Made by a program: the position numbers and the translations under genes. The notes beneath the pieces were generated by a model, which saw only the letters and a program-made list of their open reading frames with translations, made no database searches and was not told the origin of the DNA. Shown piece after piece: positions 1 to 11,591 of a DNA stretch of 64,000 nucleotides (position 1 is the first letter of the stretch; each line of letters begins with the position of its first letter). Source of the DNA: Isoetes taiwanensis (lineage: Eukaryota > Streptophyta > Lycopodiopsida > Isoetales > Isoetaceae); assembly GCA_021234155.1 (NCBI GenBank), contig JAJEKV010000052.1, positions 3,094,254 to 3,158,253 of the forward strand. The letters run 5' to 3'.

Positions 1-812
1 CATGTTTGAGCCACCTTGGCATGTTGGAGCCCCGTGGCATGTTTGAGCCACCTTGGCATGTTTGAGCCACCTTGGCATGTTGGAGCCTAGGTGGCATGTT
101 CGAGCCAACCTTGGCATGTTGGAGCTAAGGTGGCATGTTGGATCCCACGTGGCATGTTTGAGCCACCTTGGCATGTTGGAGTCTAGGTGGCATGTTGGAG
201 CCCACGTGGCATATTTGAGCTTAGGTGGGATGTTGGAGCCTAGGTGGCATGTTTGAGCCACCTTGGTGTGTTGGAGCATAGGTGGCATGTTGGAGCCCAC
301 GTGGCATGTTTGAGCCACCTTGGCATGTTGGTGCCTAGGTGGCATGTTGGAGCCCCCGTGGCATATTTGAGCCACCTTGGCATGTTGGAGCCTAGGTGGC
401 ATGTTGGAGCCCACGTGGCATGTTTGATCCATATTGGCATGTTTGAGCCTAGGTGGCATGTTGGAGCCTAGGTGGCACATTTGAGTCACCTTGTCATGTT
501 GGAGCCTAGGTGGCATGTTGTGAGCCACCTTGGCTTGTTGGAGCCTAGGTGGCATGTTGGAGCCCGTGTGGCATGTTTGAGCCACCTCGGCATGTTGGAG
601 CCTAGGTGGCATGTTGGAACCCACGTGGCATGTTGGAGCCCACGTGGCATGTTGGAGTCTTGGTGGCATGTTGGATCCCACGTGGCATGTTTGATCCACC
701 TTGGCATGTTGGAGCCTAGGTAGCATGCTGGAGTCCACGTGGCATGTTTGAGCCACCTTGGCATGTTGGAGCCCACGTGGCATGTTAGAGTGGGTGTGGC
801 ATGTTTGAGTCC
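1..812. repeat. Minisatellite, 19-bp units in a 57-bp higher-order repeat
   Basis: The whole stretch is built from 19-bp variants ending in GGCATG, chiefly TTTGAGCCACCTTGGCATG, TTGGAGCCTAGGTGGCATG and TTGGAGCCCACGTGGCATG, often following each other in that order. Three units make 57 bp, which is 19 codons, so several frames stay open by chance and give repetitive false ORFs on both strands. One variant carries the palindrome CACGTG, seen about nine times. The array may continue past the left edge of the window. Confidence 0.95.
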
Positions 813-3679
813 TTCAAGAAATGCCTATATGATGCCAAACCAGTGTCTATCTTTGGTTTTTCGTATCAATGTGTCTTCTACAAGTTGCCAAGTGATGGAT
901 GTCTTCAAATTTCACGCTCTACAAGCTCACACACACACACATATATGAGGTCAAATGCTAGTGAGTGTGTCAAGCATGTATACAGCTCTTTTATGCCGCC
1001 ATTTTGTAGCAATAATGGCATGTGGACAACTTGGTCATACATGGATTCTTAGAAAACCATAAAAAACCACACCTCAAAAAAACACTACCTTAAAGAACAA
1101 CACTTAAAAAAAGAAAAACATCCCTTCAAAAAACCATACCGCCTGAGAAAACAACATATACTTAAAAAAGAAACTACACCTCCTTAAGAAACTACACATT
1201 CTTAAAAAAAAAAAGCTACGAATCCCTAAGAAAAACTATATCATATCCTTGAAAAACCACACCTCCATATAACTACGTGTAGGTTTTTTTCAAATCTTCA
1301 AAAAAACAATCCATATCTTGTTTTTACTGTTGTTTTCAGCCGTGGACCAAATGTTGGGGTTATAGTGCCTTTCTAATACACAGGAGTGAGCATAGAGATA
1401 GAACATTATCATCCATAGAACTAAAATATAGAATAACATCTAATCTATCTACCTAAACATACATGGTTAGGTTCCTTCGTTAGAGGTTGAGATCTTGGAA
1501 TCTATAGGTCCTATAAGGCTAATAGAAGATGCTAACTCGGCCTAATGCCAGTTGGGAAGTTGGCGTTGCTCAACAGATTAACCACATACCAGATCCTTGA
1601 CTCGCTCCAACTCATGAAAGGCGTCCATGCTCTCGATCTGGTCTGAGACGATCGAATGCGCGTGATCTATTGGACAATGTTGGCTTCGCGGCGGCTGGCA
1701 AGGCGGAATGGCGCAGGCGCTTGGTCAAAATGGCGCTTGGAGACTGGAATCTGAAAAAGGAGACATTTTTTAGGGTTCCTGCCTCTTTATGCCCATGTTT
1801 TAGGGTTAGGGTCTAATGGGCCATATGGCTCATATAGGGTATTGCCACATGGCAATATAGGATATATTCACATGTTGCAGAACATGTGCAATATAATGGG
1901 TTCTAATTGTTGTACCCCATGGTACAATCCTTTACGGTCGCCATGTACATGTCCTCATAGTCGACATGTACTAATGATGTGGTAGTATAATATACGTATT
2001 TATACCATATGTTATGCTGGAACATCACAGACTTGCCACCCTATGGTTGATGAAGATGAAGTATGTTAGAAGTTTTTAGTATTTCTTTTCCTTGAAAATT
2101 TTTTAAAGATGTTTTTATGAAGAACATTTCGATATTAAGTTTTGTTAAGTTGTGATTCCAATTTTATGACCTACTTTTGAGGACCAAGTTGAAGACATGA
2201 AGATCAAACAAAAGATTTTTGAAGAATTCATTGGGAAGATGAATAACCTTGGGGGTGAATAATGTTGTGTGTTTTATTTTGATTATTTTAATATGATGTG
2301 CTTAAATTTGGGAAATATATTAATAAATGGAGAACTATATGGGTGTATTGTAGAGATAATGTAAGAAATGTGCAAATATTGTGGAGAAGCATGTGGAGGA
2401 ATATTTATGTTGTATTGAAGTGGAACCGTGTATTAAAATCCTTATGAAAATATTTTCAATGGTTGATATTTTAGTGATGTGTCGTGAATTCAGAGGGGCA
2501 TGGTAGTTGCAATATATGGCCTAGATTTGATGCTGAGATGGCAAAATCTAGTGAACTTATGGTAGTTAAAATTTGAATCTAATGTTGAGATTTGCCTAGA
2601 TCTAGTGGCTAGGATTAAGTGCAGTTTTCTATAAGTTAGCCAAAATTCATGTAGAAGCGAGGCCCAATTTGGGAAGATGACATTTAGGAAAAGTTCTTGA
2701 AGTTGTGATCTTTTTTTGATCAGTTGAATATTATTATGTTGAAGTATGATGTTTTGAATATGGTTATGTGATTCTCTCATCTGTTATCTCAATTTCTCTA
2801 CTCTCAAATCAAGTTTATGAATTGGTGCAAGATAATTATAATGGTATGATTATGTTGGTGATGTATGATGCCATTAGAGTGAGGCTTAGCCTATCTCATA
2901 TACTTTGAGATTTGCTTTGGTTTTTTGGTCTTCAGTTTGCCTTGGGTGCGTTGATCGAGCTAACAAGGATGAATGCCTCGATGATATCGAGAAAGACCAT
3001 CGAAAACTTCACTAGCTCCCACCACTATAGCGCCTTCCCGTCGAGCTGAATGTGTGATCATATCGTGTTGGCCCTATGCAGCTACATATAGTCAATGAAA
3101 AAAGGGATCAAGAGCTAGGATTATGAAACTAGGATAAGGTCGAGGTCGAGAATAAGGGCGAGGCTAGGTCCGAGGTTAGGTTAATGGTCAAGGAACATAA
3201 GCGGAGGTCATGTTATACTAAAAATTGAGAGTAAAAAGGTGTCAGTTAATGAGGAAAAAGGGAAAGTATGATGTGAACTTCAAAAAATGAAACCCATTAG
3301 AGAAAGATGATAGCAAAAGAGACGAATAGCATGCCAAAGAAAACAACATCCAAAAACCTCAAAGTTAAAAGCAATTACTTCTTGCCATGCATGAAGAAGC
3401 ATATAGCAGGGTACACTCAAGAGTGCCAGATATTTTTTTATATTGAAGGATGTCATTCTATTAATCATCACATCATGAGTACATTCTACATCACTTTATT
3501 CTACATATCACATGGAAGCCAATCCAGTACTTAGACGACACGATATGTTAGGAGCTGCTTTGCATGTGATTATTGAGTACATATGGCAGGTTTAAGGTCT
3601 CTACCACAGGATCGATTGGTCGTACTTGAACCTTTGACCTCAACGCAATGGATTTTTAAGGTCCCCATTACTATGCATT
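813..3679. other. Non-coding stretch, no gene recognised
   Basis: A short (CA)n run lies at 928-940. From about 1050 to 1330 the sequence is A-rich and full of short AAAAAACCAC-like and CTTAAAAAA-like pieces. From 1350 to 2030 there are short repeated words (such as CATATGGCTCATATAG), which could be old transposon debris. The remaining ORFs are short, AT-rich and show no recognisable domain. Confidence 0.6.
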
Positions 3680-4184
3680 GCGGCAGTACCTAGATGCTAG
3701 CTTCCTTGCCAAGCTCTGAGATGCAGATGCCCCGCTGCATGTTAAAATGGCACACTACAGGCAGCAAGTCAACCCCTGTCGGTGTTGCCAACAGGGCATC
3801 ATTTAGGATGAATGTCACGCCCTTCAGGCCTGCCCAGCGTTCGATCATATCCGGGCACGGTATGTTCAGTTAATTGTGCCTCACCAGCCTCTGCATGAGC
3901 TGTTGAACACGGCCTCCGTGGGCTTGTTGGGATCATACCTCCAGGAGGTTATGGATACACGGACTCAGTTGTGTCCTCTAATACAACATTGAATTGTCAT
4001 ATACGATTGTACAGTATACTAGCATCCTTATTACTGCTAAGGTTTTTCCCTCGAAAACCCTTCGGGGCGAGAGTTTTTTAATCCTAACAGTAATGCGCTT
4101 GCTGCTCTCTCTTTGTTTGGGTCCCATAGGCCAGTTGGTCTCCGTGGACGATAAAACACATATTCTATTCTATTCTCAAATGGC
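3680..4184 (+). mobile_element. 5'-truncated LINE fragment (3' end of ORF2 plus 3' UTR)
   Basis: Translation in broken frames matches the C-terminal part of the LINE at 14.1-20.7 kb. A segment beginning QYLDASFLAKL is followed, after an internal deletion, by the CCHC-like segment with DECHALQACPAF, then LHELLNTASVGLLGSYLQEV. The 3' UTR is also shared, including AACCCTTCGGGGCGAGAG and GGCCAGTTGGTCTCCGTGGA. It ends in repeated ATTCT, like the other copy. Orientation is opposite to that copy. It has stop codons and is dead. Confidence 0.85.
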
Positions 4185-4604
4185 CCTTGATATCGATAAA
4201 TAAATACAATTGCATGTTACAATTAAAAAATGCCAAAGTTGTGCATGATCCTAGAAAAACCAGGCCCTCTAAGCCACCCAAACGCACCCCACCCTGCATG
4301 AATACACGTATCTAGAAATTACTCAATATTCACGCGTCAGGCGTCCTGAAAAAAGAGGGAGAGGAAGTTCAAACTCATCACACGTTTAACTGCAGAGTTA
4401 ATACTGCACTCCCTTCTCATTCTTCTTGAGACCTTACAAGTTTTAAACTAATCCTCGAGAATGCTAAGCACTGTTACTATTTTTTGACATTTTTATGTTT
4501 AGATTAGCACTGTTACTATTTTTGGATATTTTTATGTTTGGATATTTTTGATATAATAAAAGATTACTGCACATTTTTCTCATTGTGGTTAAAACACAAC
4601 CACA
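4185..4604. other. Intergenic, nothing recognised
   Basis: AT-rich single-copy-looking sequence between the LINE fragment and the 5' flank of the F-box/kelch gene. I see no ORF of interest and no clear repeat. Confidence 0.5.
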
Positions 4605-5701
4605 ATGAGGAAACACGCTCAGTTCGAACACGCTTGCTTGCTAGGCTATTTACTCGCCTGTTCATTGTGGATCCCATCGTTCAAATATCCCCCACAATCT
4701 TCCTTACTGGATAATGCCGGCTTGGATCTTTGCCTGCAACAGAAACATCTCCTGCCATGCAGTGTTTTGCGGCTTGCATCTTTACCCACAACCCAGAAAC
4801 ATCTCCTGCAGTGTTTTGGTTCTGATTCGTTTGGTTGTGGTTTTGTGTCTGATTCTCTCGATCGTTGCCCACACCCCAGAAGCATCTACTGCAGTGTTTT
4901 GCGTCTAATTTCTGTAACAGTTCAACTTCCACGCAATAGCTCGGTTTTGTTGAAAACATCTCAGGTATAAAATGCGCTGTATTTTCCTCTCTTTCTTGTT
5001 GCTCCAATTATTTGCTTGGATCTGCTCGGGATCAAAGGACTTTTTCTCTGTGTCTTGGTTACCTCTTATCTTGGCCACCTCTTATTTGGCATAGAAGGGG
5101 CAAAATGGTCTTTGGTGGTTGGTTTTGGGTATGTAAAGTTTTTCGCGGCACAAATAATACTAGTTTAATTTCTTATAGGAAACAGGGCGCTTAGTCTGTG
5201 GTGCACCTTTTAATCCTCGCAGTACAGCTCACCATATAATTTCTGTTTTCCTTTGGATTGATCTGGAACGGCATTTTCATAACGCATTTTTAGTCTGCTT
5301 GCAGAAAGAATAGAATGGAAGGGAATGGACATCTGAAATTGAAGGAATATTGTGCGACTTTGGAGCAACTGGCTATCAAGCACTCCTCTCTAGAGGCCCT
5401 GCCCACGAAGTGTTTTGTTCACAGTAACTTAGTAAACCTTCCTGGTCTTTTTCGACCATTCACGTCAACAATGGATCTTGGTTCTCCTAGCAATTACAGC
5501 GAAAAGATCTTCAAGATCCTGTTTTGAAGGCCTATCCTTTTCCAACAATCAAGGCTTAGAACCGATCTGTTTGTTCTACTATTTCTATGAACATCAAAGT
5601 AATAACTCTTTTGCCTGAATAGGTACACCAAAGTAATAACTTTTCTGCCTAAGTAGGTACACGAAATTGCTTAGAGTTTGAGTTGAATATTCACTTACAT
5701 A
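4605..5701 (+). promoter_or_regulatory. Probable promoter and 5' leader of the F-box/kelch gene
   Basis: A TATA box (TATAAAA) lies at 4966-4972, about 730 bases before the F-box ATG, followed by a pyrimidine-rich start-site-like stretch (TTTTCCTCTCTTTCTTG). Upstream, at about 4740-4900, a roughly 65-70-bp unit containing AGAAACATCTCCTGCAGTG is repeated three times imperfectly. Two short upstream ORFs (4605-4970 and 5315-5527) show no domain. A leader intron is possible but I cannot place its ends. Confidence 0.45.
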
Positions 5702-6123
5702 ATGGGAGGCATGCCTTATTATCTAGAGGACCGTATCATCCCAGGTCTTCCAGATGATGTTGCCACGCTGTGCCTTGCCCGTGTTCCCCGCGAGAAATTT
5801 CCAACTATGGGGCTTGTGTCTAAACTATGGAGAAAAGTAATCCAGAGTAAAGATTTCCACCAGACAAGAATTGAGGCAGGAAAACTTGAGGAACAGGTTT
5901 ACGTGCTCACGGTATCTGAAGATGTTCAGAATACCAGATGGCGTGCATATATTCCTTCAGAAGGCAGATGGGTTAGTCTTCCTCCTATGCCTGGAGGACC
6001 GAAGAACGGCTTCAACTATGCTGTGATTGATCAGCAGCTCTTTGTTATTGGAGGATTGTGCATGAAAGCAAACAAGGCTGTTGTTTCATCTGAGGTGTAC
6101 AAATATGATTCTGCTTTGAACTG
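5702..6123 (+). CDS. F-box/kelch-repeat protein, exon 1
   Basis: Encodes the N-terminal ~140 residues of a plant F-box/kelch protein of the same type as Arabidopsis At1g67480, a likely substrate receptor of an SCF (Skp1-cullin-F-box) ubiquitin ligase. The F-box begins right after the start (PGLPDDVATLCLARVPR, residues ~15-31) and runs to about residue 60 (LVSKLWRKVIQSKDF). The first kelch strands follow (FNYAVIDQQLFVIGG, then VYKYDSALN). The start is the first Met of the open frame. The exon should end at 6123, with donor GTCTGT at 6124, because joining it to 11616 continues the kelch repeat in frame. Codons after 6124 in this frame are intron read-through into the retrotransposon LTR. The full spliced protein would be about 345 residues, normal for the family. 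Confidence 0.88.
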
Positions 6124-6198
6124 GTCTGTTGCTATAACTCAGTTTATGTTATGGGTTGTTTCAGAGGTCTTGACTCTTGAGGTTTTCATGAGTTCTGA

Positions 6199-6599
6199 TA
6201 AAACACACACTTGACGTGGCACGCTATCTCACCACCCAACCACGAGCCCTCAGCTATGACACAGCTGCCCCAGAGCTCTCCCCCGAGCTACTATATAGCA
6301 TGCACGCCCCTTTGGTCCATCTTTGGACCAAAGCCCTCTTTGGACCATAAGCCCCCTTTTGGACTAAAGGCCCTCTTTTGGCCTAAAAGCCATCTTTGGA
6401 CTCCACGCCCTTAGCATATAGCATTCCCCCCTCTTGACATTGCAAAGCGGTCCTCTGGCGCAAAAAGGGTATCTAAATACCTTTAGCCATCCGAGCATAA
6501 TCCTTCCTTGGCCCTCGCTTAGGGGCATATAGCTTTGGACTAAAGGCCCTCTTTTGGCCTAAAAGCCATCTTTGGACTCCACGCCCTTAGCATATAGCA
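6199..6599 (-). repeat. 3' LTR of the intron chromovirus, with an internal duplication
   Basis: 6199-6423 matches the distal LTR and ends ...ATATAGCA, followed by the polypurine-tract complement TTCCCCCCTC. The next ~98 bases (6424-6522) duplicate the element's internal flank, found again at 6600-6697. Another partial copy of the 65-bp LTR repeat unit follows, ending at 6599. This LTR has therefore been rearranged relative to the 356-bp copy at 11236-11591. Confidence 0.8.
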
Positions 6600-6609
6600 T
6601 TCCCCCCTC
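6600..6609 (-). other. Polypurine tract
   Basis: The minus strand reads GAGGGGGGAA directly before the LTR start TGCTATATGC. A duplicate copy lies at 6424-6433. Confidence 0.8.
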
Positions 6610-6699
6610 TTGACATTGCAAAGCTAGTCCTCTGCACGCAAAAGGGTATCTAAATACCTTTAGCCATCCGAGCATAATCCTTCCTTGGCCCTCGCTTAG

Positions 6700-6927
6700 G
6701 CCGGCTAGTAGAAGCCCTTGTGCTTGGACTTCCTCTTGTCCCTCGGCTTCCTTTGCTTTCCGATCTTTATATTCTCTAAGAATATCCGGATAAGCTTCTA
6801 AAACATTGCCACGCACCCATGAAGCGTCCTCCAAAGGTTTGTGAGCGAACTTAACCAAATATTGTCTTGAACCACTAGTGGATTTATCCGCCAAAATTGT
6901 TTCCGGCTCTAGAACTTGAATCATCAA
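6700..6927 (-). pseudogene. Chromodomain at the end of the chromovirus Pol
   Basis: VLEPETILADK, then RQYLVKFAHKPLEDASWV and EAYPDILREYKDR, make a typical C-terminal chromodomain. It lies in a frame overlapping the end of integrase (6884-6927), so one frameshift separates them. In this family it directs integration by binding modified histone tails. After the chromodomain the frame ends in an acidic tail (AKEAEGQEEVQAQG) near 6700. Confidence 0.88.
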
Positions 6928-8293
6928 TCAATTCGCGCTCGCTTAACCTCCCAAGTTGAGGTAACTCCTTACCATGATAAGCCTTTAGGAATGCAACATT
7001 CACTACATCATGCATTTTCCAACCTTGAGGCAATCTTAATTGATATGCATTCTCATTGACCACTTTAATAACTTGAAATGGTCCATGGAAACGGGGTGCC
7101 AACTTAAGATCCTTCTTGCGCGCATCTTTCTTAAAGTGGCCTTTATGGATCCTCATCCCTACCCAATCTCCTTCCTTAAAAACCATTGGTTGCCGCAACT
7201 TAGATGATTTATTTGCAAAAGATGCTTGAGCATCTCGAATACGAGCTTGAAGCAAGTCTATGAGATCCTTATGCTCAATAACCAAATCATCAGCAGCTGG
7301 AACATCTTCACACACTCGAAAGAGTGGCTCCCGCACAGGCTGACCATAGACCGCCTGAAAAGGAGTCATCTTTATGGTAGACTGATAGGTATTATTATAC
7401 ACAAATTCAGCAATAGGCAAATACTCTTCCCAATGACCTTGATGTTCATTGACAAACCCCCTTAAGATGGAACAAATAACTTTATTGACCACCTCGGATT
7501 GTCCATCGGGCCGGGTGAAAAGCAGTGGAGAACCTCAACTCTGTCCCCAATTGCATAAATAATGCCTTCCAGAATTTACTAGTAAACTTTGTATCACGAT
7601 CGGATACAATAATCTTTGGCAAACCATGTAGCCTAAATATCTCTTTGATAAAGAGCGAGAAGCACTATAAGCCATCAACTTATCCGAACAAGGAATAAAA
7701 TGAGCGTGCTTAGTTAAACAATCAACAATTGTCCAAATGACAGTGTTCTTGCGAGAACTGGGAGGAAGACCAACAATAAAATCCATAGTGATCTGTTCCC
7801 ACTTTGCCTCCGGAATAGGCAAGGATAAAGGAACACCATGAGGTTTCTTGTTCGCTTTCTTTATCCGTTGACAAGTAACACAATGCCGAATATGAACCAA
7901 AACATCTCTCCGCAATCCAGGCCAAATAAAGTATGGTTCAAGCTTTGCCAAAAGTTGCCCCCACGCCACGATGACCCCAGAGGGTGCATCATGGACTTCT
8001 TTAAGAATAAGTGACCGAAAGTTCCGCACAATGCATAGCTTTGGACCTTTATACAAGAACCCATTAACGATCTTATATCCATATGCATTGCCACTTTGAG
8101 CTAACAACCAAATATCTTTATAATCAAGGTCAGTGGCATACAATGGCTTCATTTCCTCCAAATGGTTGGATTGTGGTATAGAAAGAGAACAAACTGCATA
8201 GCGTCTACTTAAAGCATCAGCTACAACATTCTCTTTACCAGGACGATAATCCATCGAGAAATCATATTGCCGCATAAAAGCAACCCATTTCAA
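6884..8293 (-). pseudogene. Chromovirus integrase, frameshifted
   Basis: The RNase H tail (YRPGKENVVADALSRR) leads into an integrase zinc-binding region with the CX2C half clear (HCVTCQRIKK). The HH half is disturbed where HDAPSGVIVAWG replaces the usual second-His stretch. The catalytic core starts at WEQITMDFIVGLP (first Asp). Core continuation and C-terminal domain are in another frame from 7492 down: IAEFVYNNTYQSTIKMTPFQ, AVYGQ and then GDWVGMRI. The break is near 7500-7600. Confidence 0.88.
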
Positions 8294-9480
8294 CCGCCTT
8301 CCGATAATGTTTTCTGTGAAACAATGTGCCTAATGCTTTGGTGGTCAGTCAAAATATGAACTGTTGACCCTATAAGATAGTGTCGCCACACTTTCAAAGC
8401 ATGAATGACAGCCAGAAATTCCTTATCATAAACACTATATCTACTTTCCGTGTCAGAAAAACTTTCGACTTTCATAAGCAATAGGATGACCATCCCAAGA
8501 TCAAAAACCGCGCCCAAAACCACACCACTTGCATCAACACATAACAAGAAAGGTAGACCAAACTTTGGCAAACGCAGAACAGGAGGATTAACCATGGCAT
8601 CCTTTAAAACTTGGAAAGCAAACTGATGATTAAGATTCCATTGGAAAGGAACATCTTTTCAGAGCAACAAATATAAATCGAAGCTAAACGAGCAAAATTG
8701 CATTACAAACTTCCTATAATAACCGTGATAAGCCCAAAAGGAACATAATGCAAAGAATCAAGTAGGTATGCAGCCAATCCACAATTGCTTGTACCTTACT
8801 GGGATCAACTTTAAGACCCTCAGCGCAAACAATATGACCCAAATATTCAATTTCCGATTGGAAAAATATACTTTTCTTAGGATTAAGAGTAATAGACTCC
8901 GCCCTTAACCGACGGAAAACCTCTCGCAAATGCAAGTAATGATCTTCCTCGGACTTACTAAAAACTAATATGTCATCAAAGAACACGACAACATAAACAC
9001 CATGCACATCTTCAAATATTCGCCCCATTAGCCTCGCAAAAGAAGCTGGCGCATTTGTAAGTCCAAATGGCATGACTAAAAACTCATAATGTCCAAAGGT
9101 TGTCCTAAACGCAGTCTTGTGAACATCTTCAGGCGCAACCTTAAGTTGCCAATACCCTGACTTAAGATCAAGACGGCTAAAAACTGTGGCACCTTGGAGT
9201 TGATCAAACAAATCATCCGCCCTTGGTATAGGAAACCGATTCTTTATGGTTATCTTATTCAAAGCGCGATAATCTATACACATGCGCCAGGAATTATCTT
9301 TTTTCTTAACCAACAAGACAGGAGCACCAAAAGGTGAAGAACTATGGCGGATCAATCCAGCTTGAAGCAACTCATCAAGCTGGCGCCTAATCTCAACTTG
9401 TTGGCCATGCATTCTCCGATAAGGAGCTTGATTAGGAGGTGCTTTCCTGGGAAGAAGATGAATCGTGGTGGTCCTCCAAA
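8290..9480 (-). pseudogene. pol: Chromovirus reverse transcriptase and RNase H
   Basis: The RT is open from about 9480 to 8790. Motifs in order are SSSPFGAPVLLVKKKD, WRMCIDYRALNKITIKNRFP, FSRLDLKSGYWQLKV, MPFGLTNAPASFARLM, the catalytic VVFFDDILVFS and IEYLGHIV. After a break near 8790, RNase H is seen at 8595-8290: LPFLLCVDASGVVLGAV, YSVYDKEFLAVIHALKVWRHYL and HILTDHQSI. It makes element cDNA in the particle. Frameshifts separate the two domains and separate RNase H from integrase. Confidence 0.93.
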
Positions 9481-10144
9481 CGTTGGGGTGGCAAAGTTTG
9501 TGGAATTTCATTTGAAAAGACATCATCAAAATAATGCAAAAAAGACCTGTTTTGACGCTCATTTAATGGAGATACTTCTAACTTAGAACATAAAACCACC
9601 AAATACACAAAATGAGTTTTCATTGCCAAACGTTTAAACTGTACAACAGAAACTGTGGGAATAGGGGATACAATATCATCCTTCACAAACTTGAAGGTCT
9701 TTTTACCCCCTTCCAAGGATAACATAACAATACCCGCTTTCCAATCTATAAGAGGATTAATAGCCTTATGCCATGGCATGCCTAGAATAATATCCATACC
9801 TCCAAGGTCAGAAACCATGAAAGAACGTTTCTGAGATATATCCCCCGCAATTGAAATTCAACATCCTTGACCATAAATGAAGAAGGCGGAGGGGCAACAT
9901 TCAAGAAAGCAGAAGCTAATTCTACATCACTTGATAAAGGAATAGAAGTTAATTTGAGTTCTTTCACCAAGCGAGCAGAAATAAAATCAAACTCACTGCC
10001 CGGATCGAATAGGACATGTACTTTTTTTTTGATCTTGAATAGTAGCCCAAAATCGTAAGAGACTACTATTCTCAACAGAATCCATATCCGATTTTTCCCG
10101 GACCGTAGCCACCTTCTTCCCTTTTCCATCTCCGCGAACAGAAG
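9432..10144 (-). pseudogene. Chromovirus aspartic protease region, frameshifted
   Basis: The retropepsin region is recognised from VLFDPGSEFDFISARLV (about 9970-10020), the D-x-G active-site loop followed by the usual FIS. The downstream GMDIILGMPWHKAINPLIDW segment lies in another frame (~9720-9800). The active-site loop reads D-P-G here instead of the common D-S/T-G. A linker runs from there into the RT. The protease would cut the Gag-Pol polyprotein. Confidence 0.78.
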
Positions 10145-11212
10145 CTACTTTCTTACTTTTATCTTCTTTCTTAGTCCCAGACTTAAGAGTAGGTGTAGCT
10201 TCCTTTCGTTCCCCTTTCTTCTTTTCCAAATAAGTAGGGCATTCATAAAACTTATGATCGGTTGAATAACAAACAAAACACTTATTTTTCGCATAAGCCG
10301 CTTCTTGCGTGCTTGATAATGATTCCTTTGGCTCTTTGGCCCCAACGGGTTCATTATCCTAACGTTCGTAATGCGGCCGTTTGAGCGGCCCGGACCACGG
10401 AGCAGATCCCATTGATTTATCCCGAAAACCACTTTCGCCTCTTTCGAGAAACTTTGAGGCCACGTTGAGCATTAATGGCTTCATGAAGGGCCAAACCTTC
10501 CTCCTCTACTTTTCTCGCCATCTTACAGAGCTCACCAAAAGAAAGATTGGCAACTTGCGGGTCGAGCTTTGCCCGCACTAACGATGCACCCCACCCATGA
10601 GTTTTTCGGACTTTCAAAGATCATTTTTACTAAGCTGAAGTCCTTTCTTTAAAACTCGTGCGGCGAAGGATCGAACAGTTTCCATGTTTTGTTGGGTCAA
10701 CTTATTCCATTCCGCGATAAGATCGCGCTCCCAATTATGACCCAAAAAACGATTTTTGATTTGCTTTTCAAATTCATAAAGGTAACAATAGGTTGATCGA
10801 CCGGCTGGTTCTTCCGGATATCCAACCACCGGTCCCTTAGCAACCCCATCCGGATGACTTCCAAAGCAAAATATAACTGAGTGTCCTCGTCATCCTTAGT
10901 CTTAGCAAAATATGAATTCAAATCCCGAAGCCACGCGAATAATTCATCCGCATCACTAGTGGCAGCGGAATACTTTTTGAATTCAATTTTGACATTGGCA
11001 CCCGTTTTGATGCCACTACGTGGGCGCCTCGCAGACTTTGCGCGAAGCTGCGCCACAAGGCCAAGCAGAGAATCCAATTCTTGCAGCTCCGCAATTCGAG
11101 CCTCGGCAGCTGCAAGTTTTTCTCTCATGAGCGAATTATCATGCTCTAACTCAAAAAGTTTTTCCTTGAGCTCTTCATCTTCCAAGTTAACATTGGCAGG
11201 GGAACCGGCCAT
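10145..11212 (-). pseudogene. gag: Chromovirus gag (capsid and zinc knuckle), frameshifted
   Basis: The start is the Met at 11212 (MAGSPANVN...), downstream of the primer binding site; the longer open frame above it is LTR read-through. A heptad-rich N-terminal segment (LKEKLFELEHDNSLMREKL...) is followed by a retrotransposon capsid region (YFALEVIRMGLLRDRW, then FLGHNWERDLIAEWNKLTQ in another frame and VRSFAARVLKKGLQLS). A zinc knuckle of the form CX2CX4HX4C (CFVCYSTDHKFYEC) lies at about 10242-10284, followed by a Lys-rich linker. The frame breaks near 10800, 10615 and 10430, so no full Gag can be made. Gag would form the virus-like particle in the cytoplasm. Confidence 0.85.
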
Positions 11213-11222
11213 CGAAACTTGT

Positions 11223-11234
11223 TGCTCTGATACC
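11223..11234 (-). other. Primer binding site (initiator Met tRNA type)
   Basis: The minus strand reads TGGTATCAGAGC, the usual plant LTR-retrotransposon site for the 3' end of initiator methionine tRNA. It starts one base after the LTR end at 11236. Confidence 0.93.
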
Positions 11235-11235
11235 A

Positions 11236-11591
11236 CTAAAACACACACTTGACGTGGCACGCTATCTCACCACCCAACCACGAGCCCTCAGCTATGACAC
11301 AGCTGCCCCAGAGCTCTCCCCCGAGCTACTATATAGCATGCACGCCCCTTTGGTCCATCTTTGGACCAAAGCCCTCTTTGGACCATAAGCCCCCTTTTGG
11401 ACTAAAGGCCCTCTTTTGGCCTAAAAGCCATCTTTGGACTCCACGTCCTTAGCATATAGCTTTGGACTAAAGGCCCTCTTTTGGCCTAAAAGCCATCTTT
11501 GGACTCCACGTCCTTAGCATATAGCTTTGGACTAAAGGCCCTCTTTTGGCCTAAAAGCCATCTTTGGACTCCACGTCCTTAGCATATAGCA
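11236..11591 (-). repeat. 5' LTR of the intron chromovirus, with three 65-bp tandem units
   Basis: Shares the first ~225 bases with the other LTR. A 65-bp unit (TTTGGACTAAAGGCCCTC ... CCTTAGCATATAGC) then occurs three times, at about 11396-11460, 11461-11525 and 11526-11590. In element orientation the repeats lie at the start of U3, where promoter elements are expected. Confidence 0.88.

Larger units (their letters stand above)
6199..11591 (-). mobile_element. Ty3/gypsy chromovirus in the F-box/kelch intron
   Basis: A 5.4-kb LTR retrotransposon on the minus strand. It is flanked by the 5-bp target duplication TCTGA at 6194-6198 and 11592-11596. The LTRs start TGCTATATGC and end GTGTTTTA in element orientation. 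Order on the minus strand is LTR, primer binding site, gag with zinc knuckle, protease, RT, RNase H, integrase, chromodomain, polypurine tract, LTR: the chromovirus order. gag-pol is broken by several frameshifts, so this copy is not autonomous. It sits wholly inside an intron that would otherwise be about 94 bp (6124-6198 plus 11597-11615), antisense to the host gene. Confidence 0.93.

Noticed and set aside
53-776. Several 60-96-codon ORFs on both strands in the minisatellite
   Set aside because: They exist because the 57-bp higher-order repeat is a multiple of three; all are translations of the same repeat with no start context or domain.
1351-2027. Possible solo LTR (TGTTGGGG ... CATCACA)
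   Set aside because: The ends look LTR-like, but the flanking 5-mers differ and no internal or second copy is in the window.
4605-4970. 121-codon ORF upstream of the F-box gene
   Set aside because: It lies in a small imperfect tandem repeat, ends at the TATA box and has no recognisable domain.
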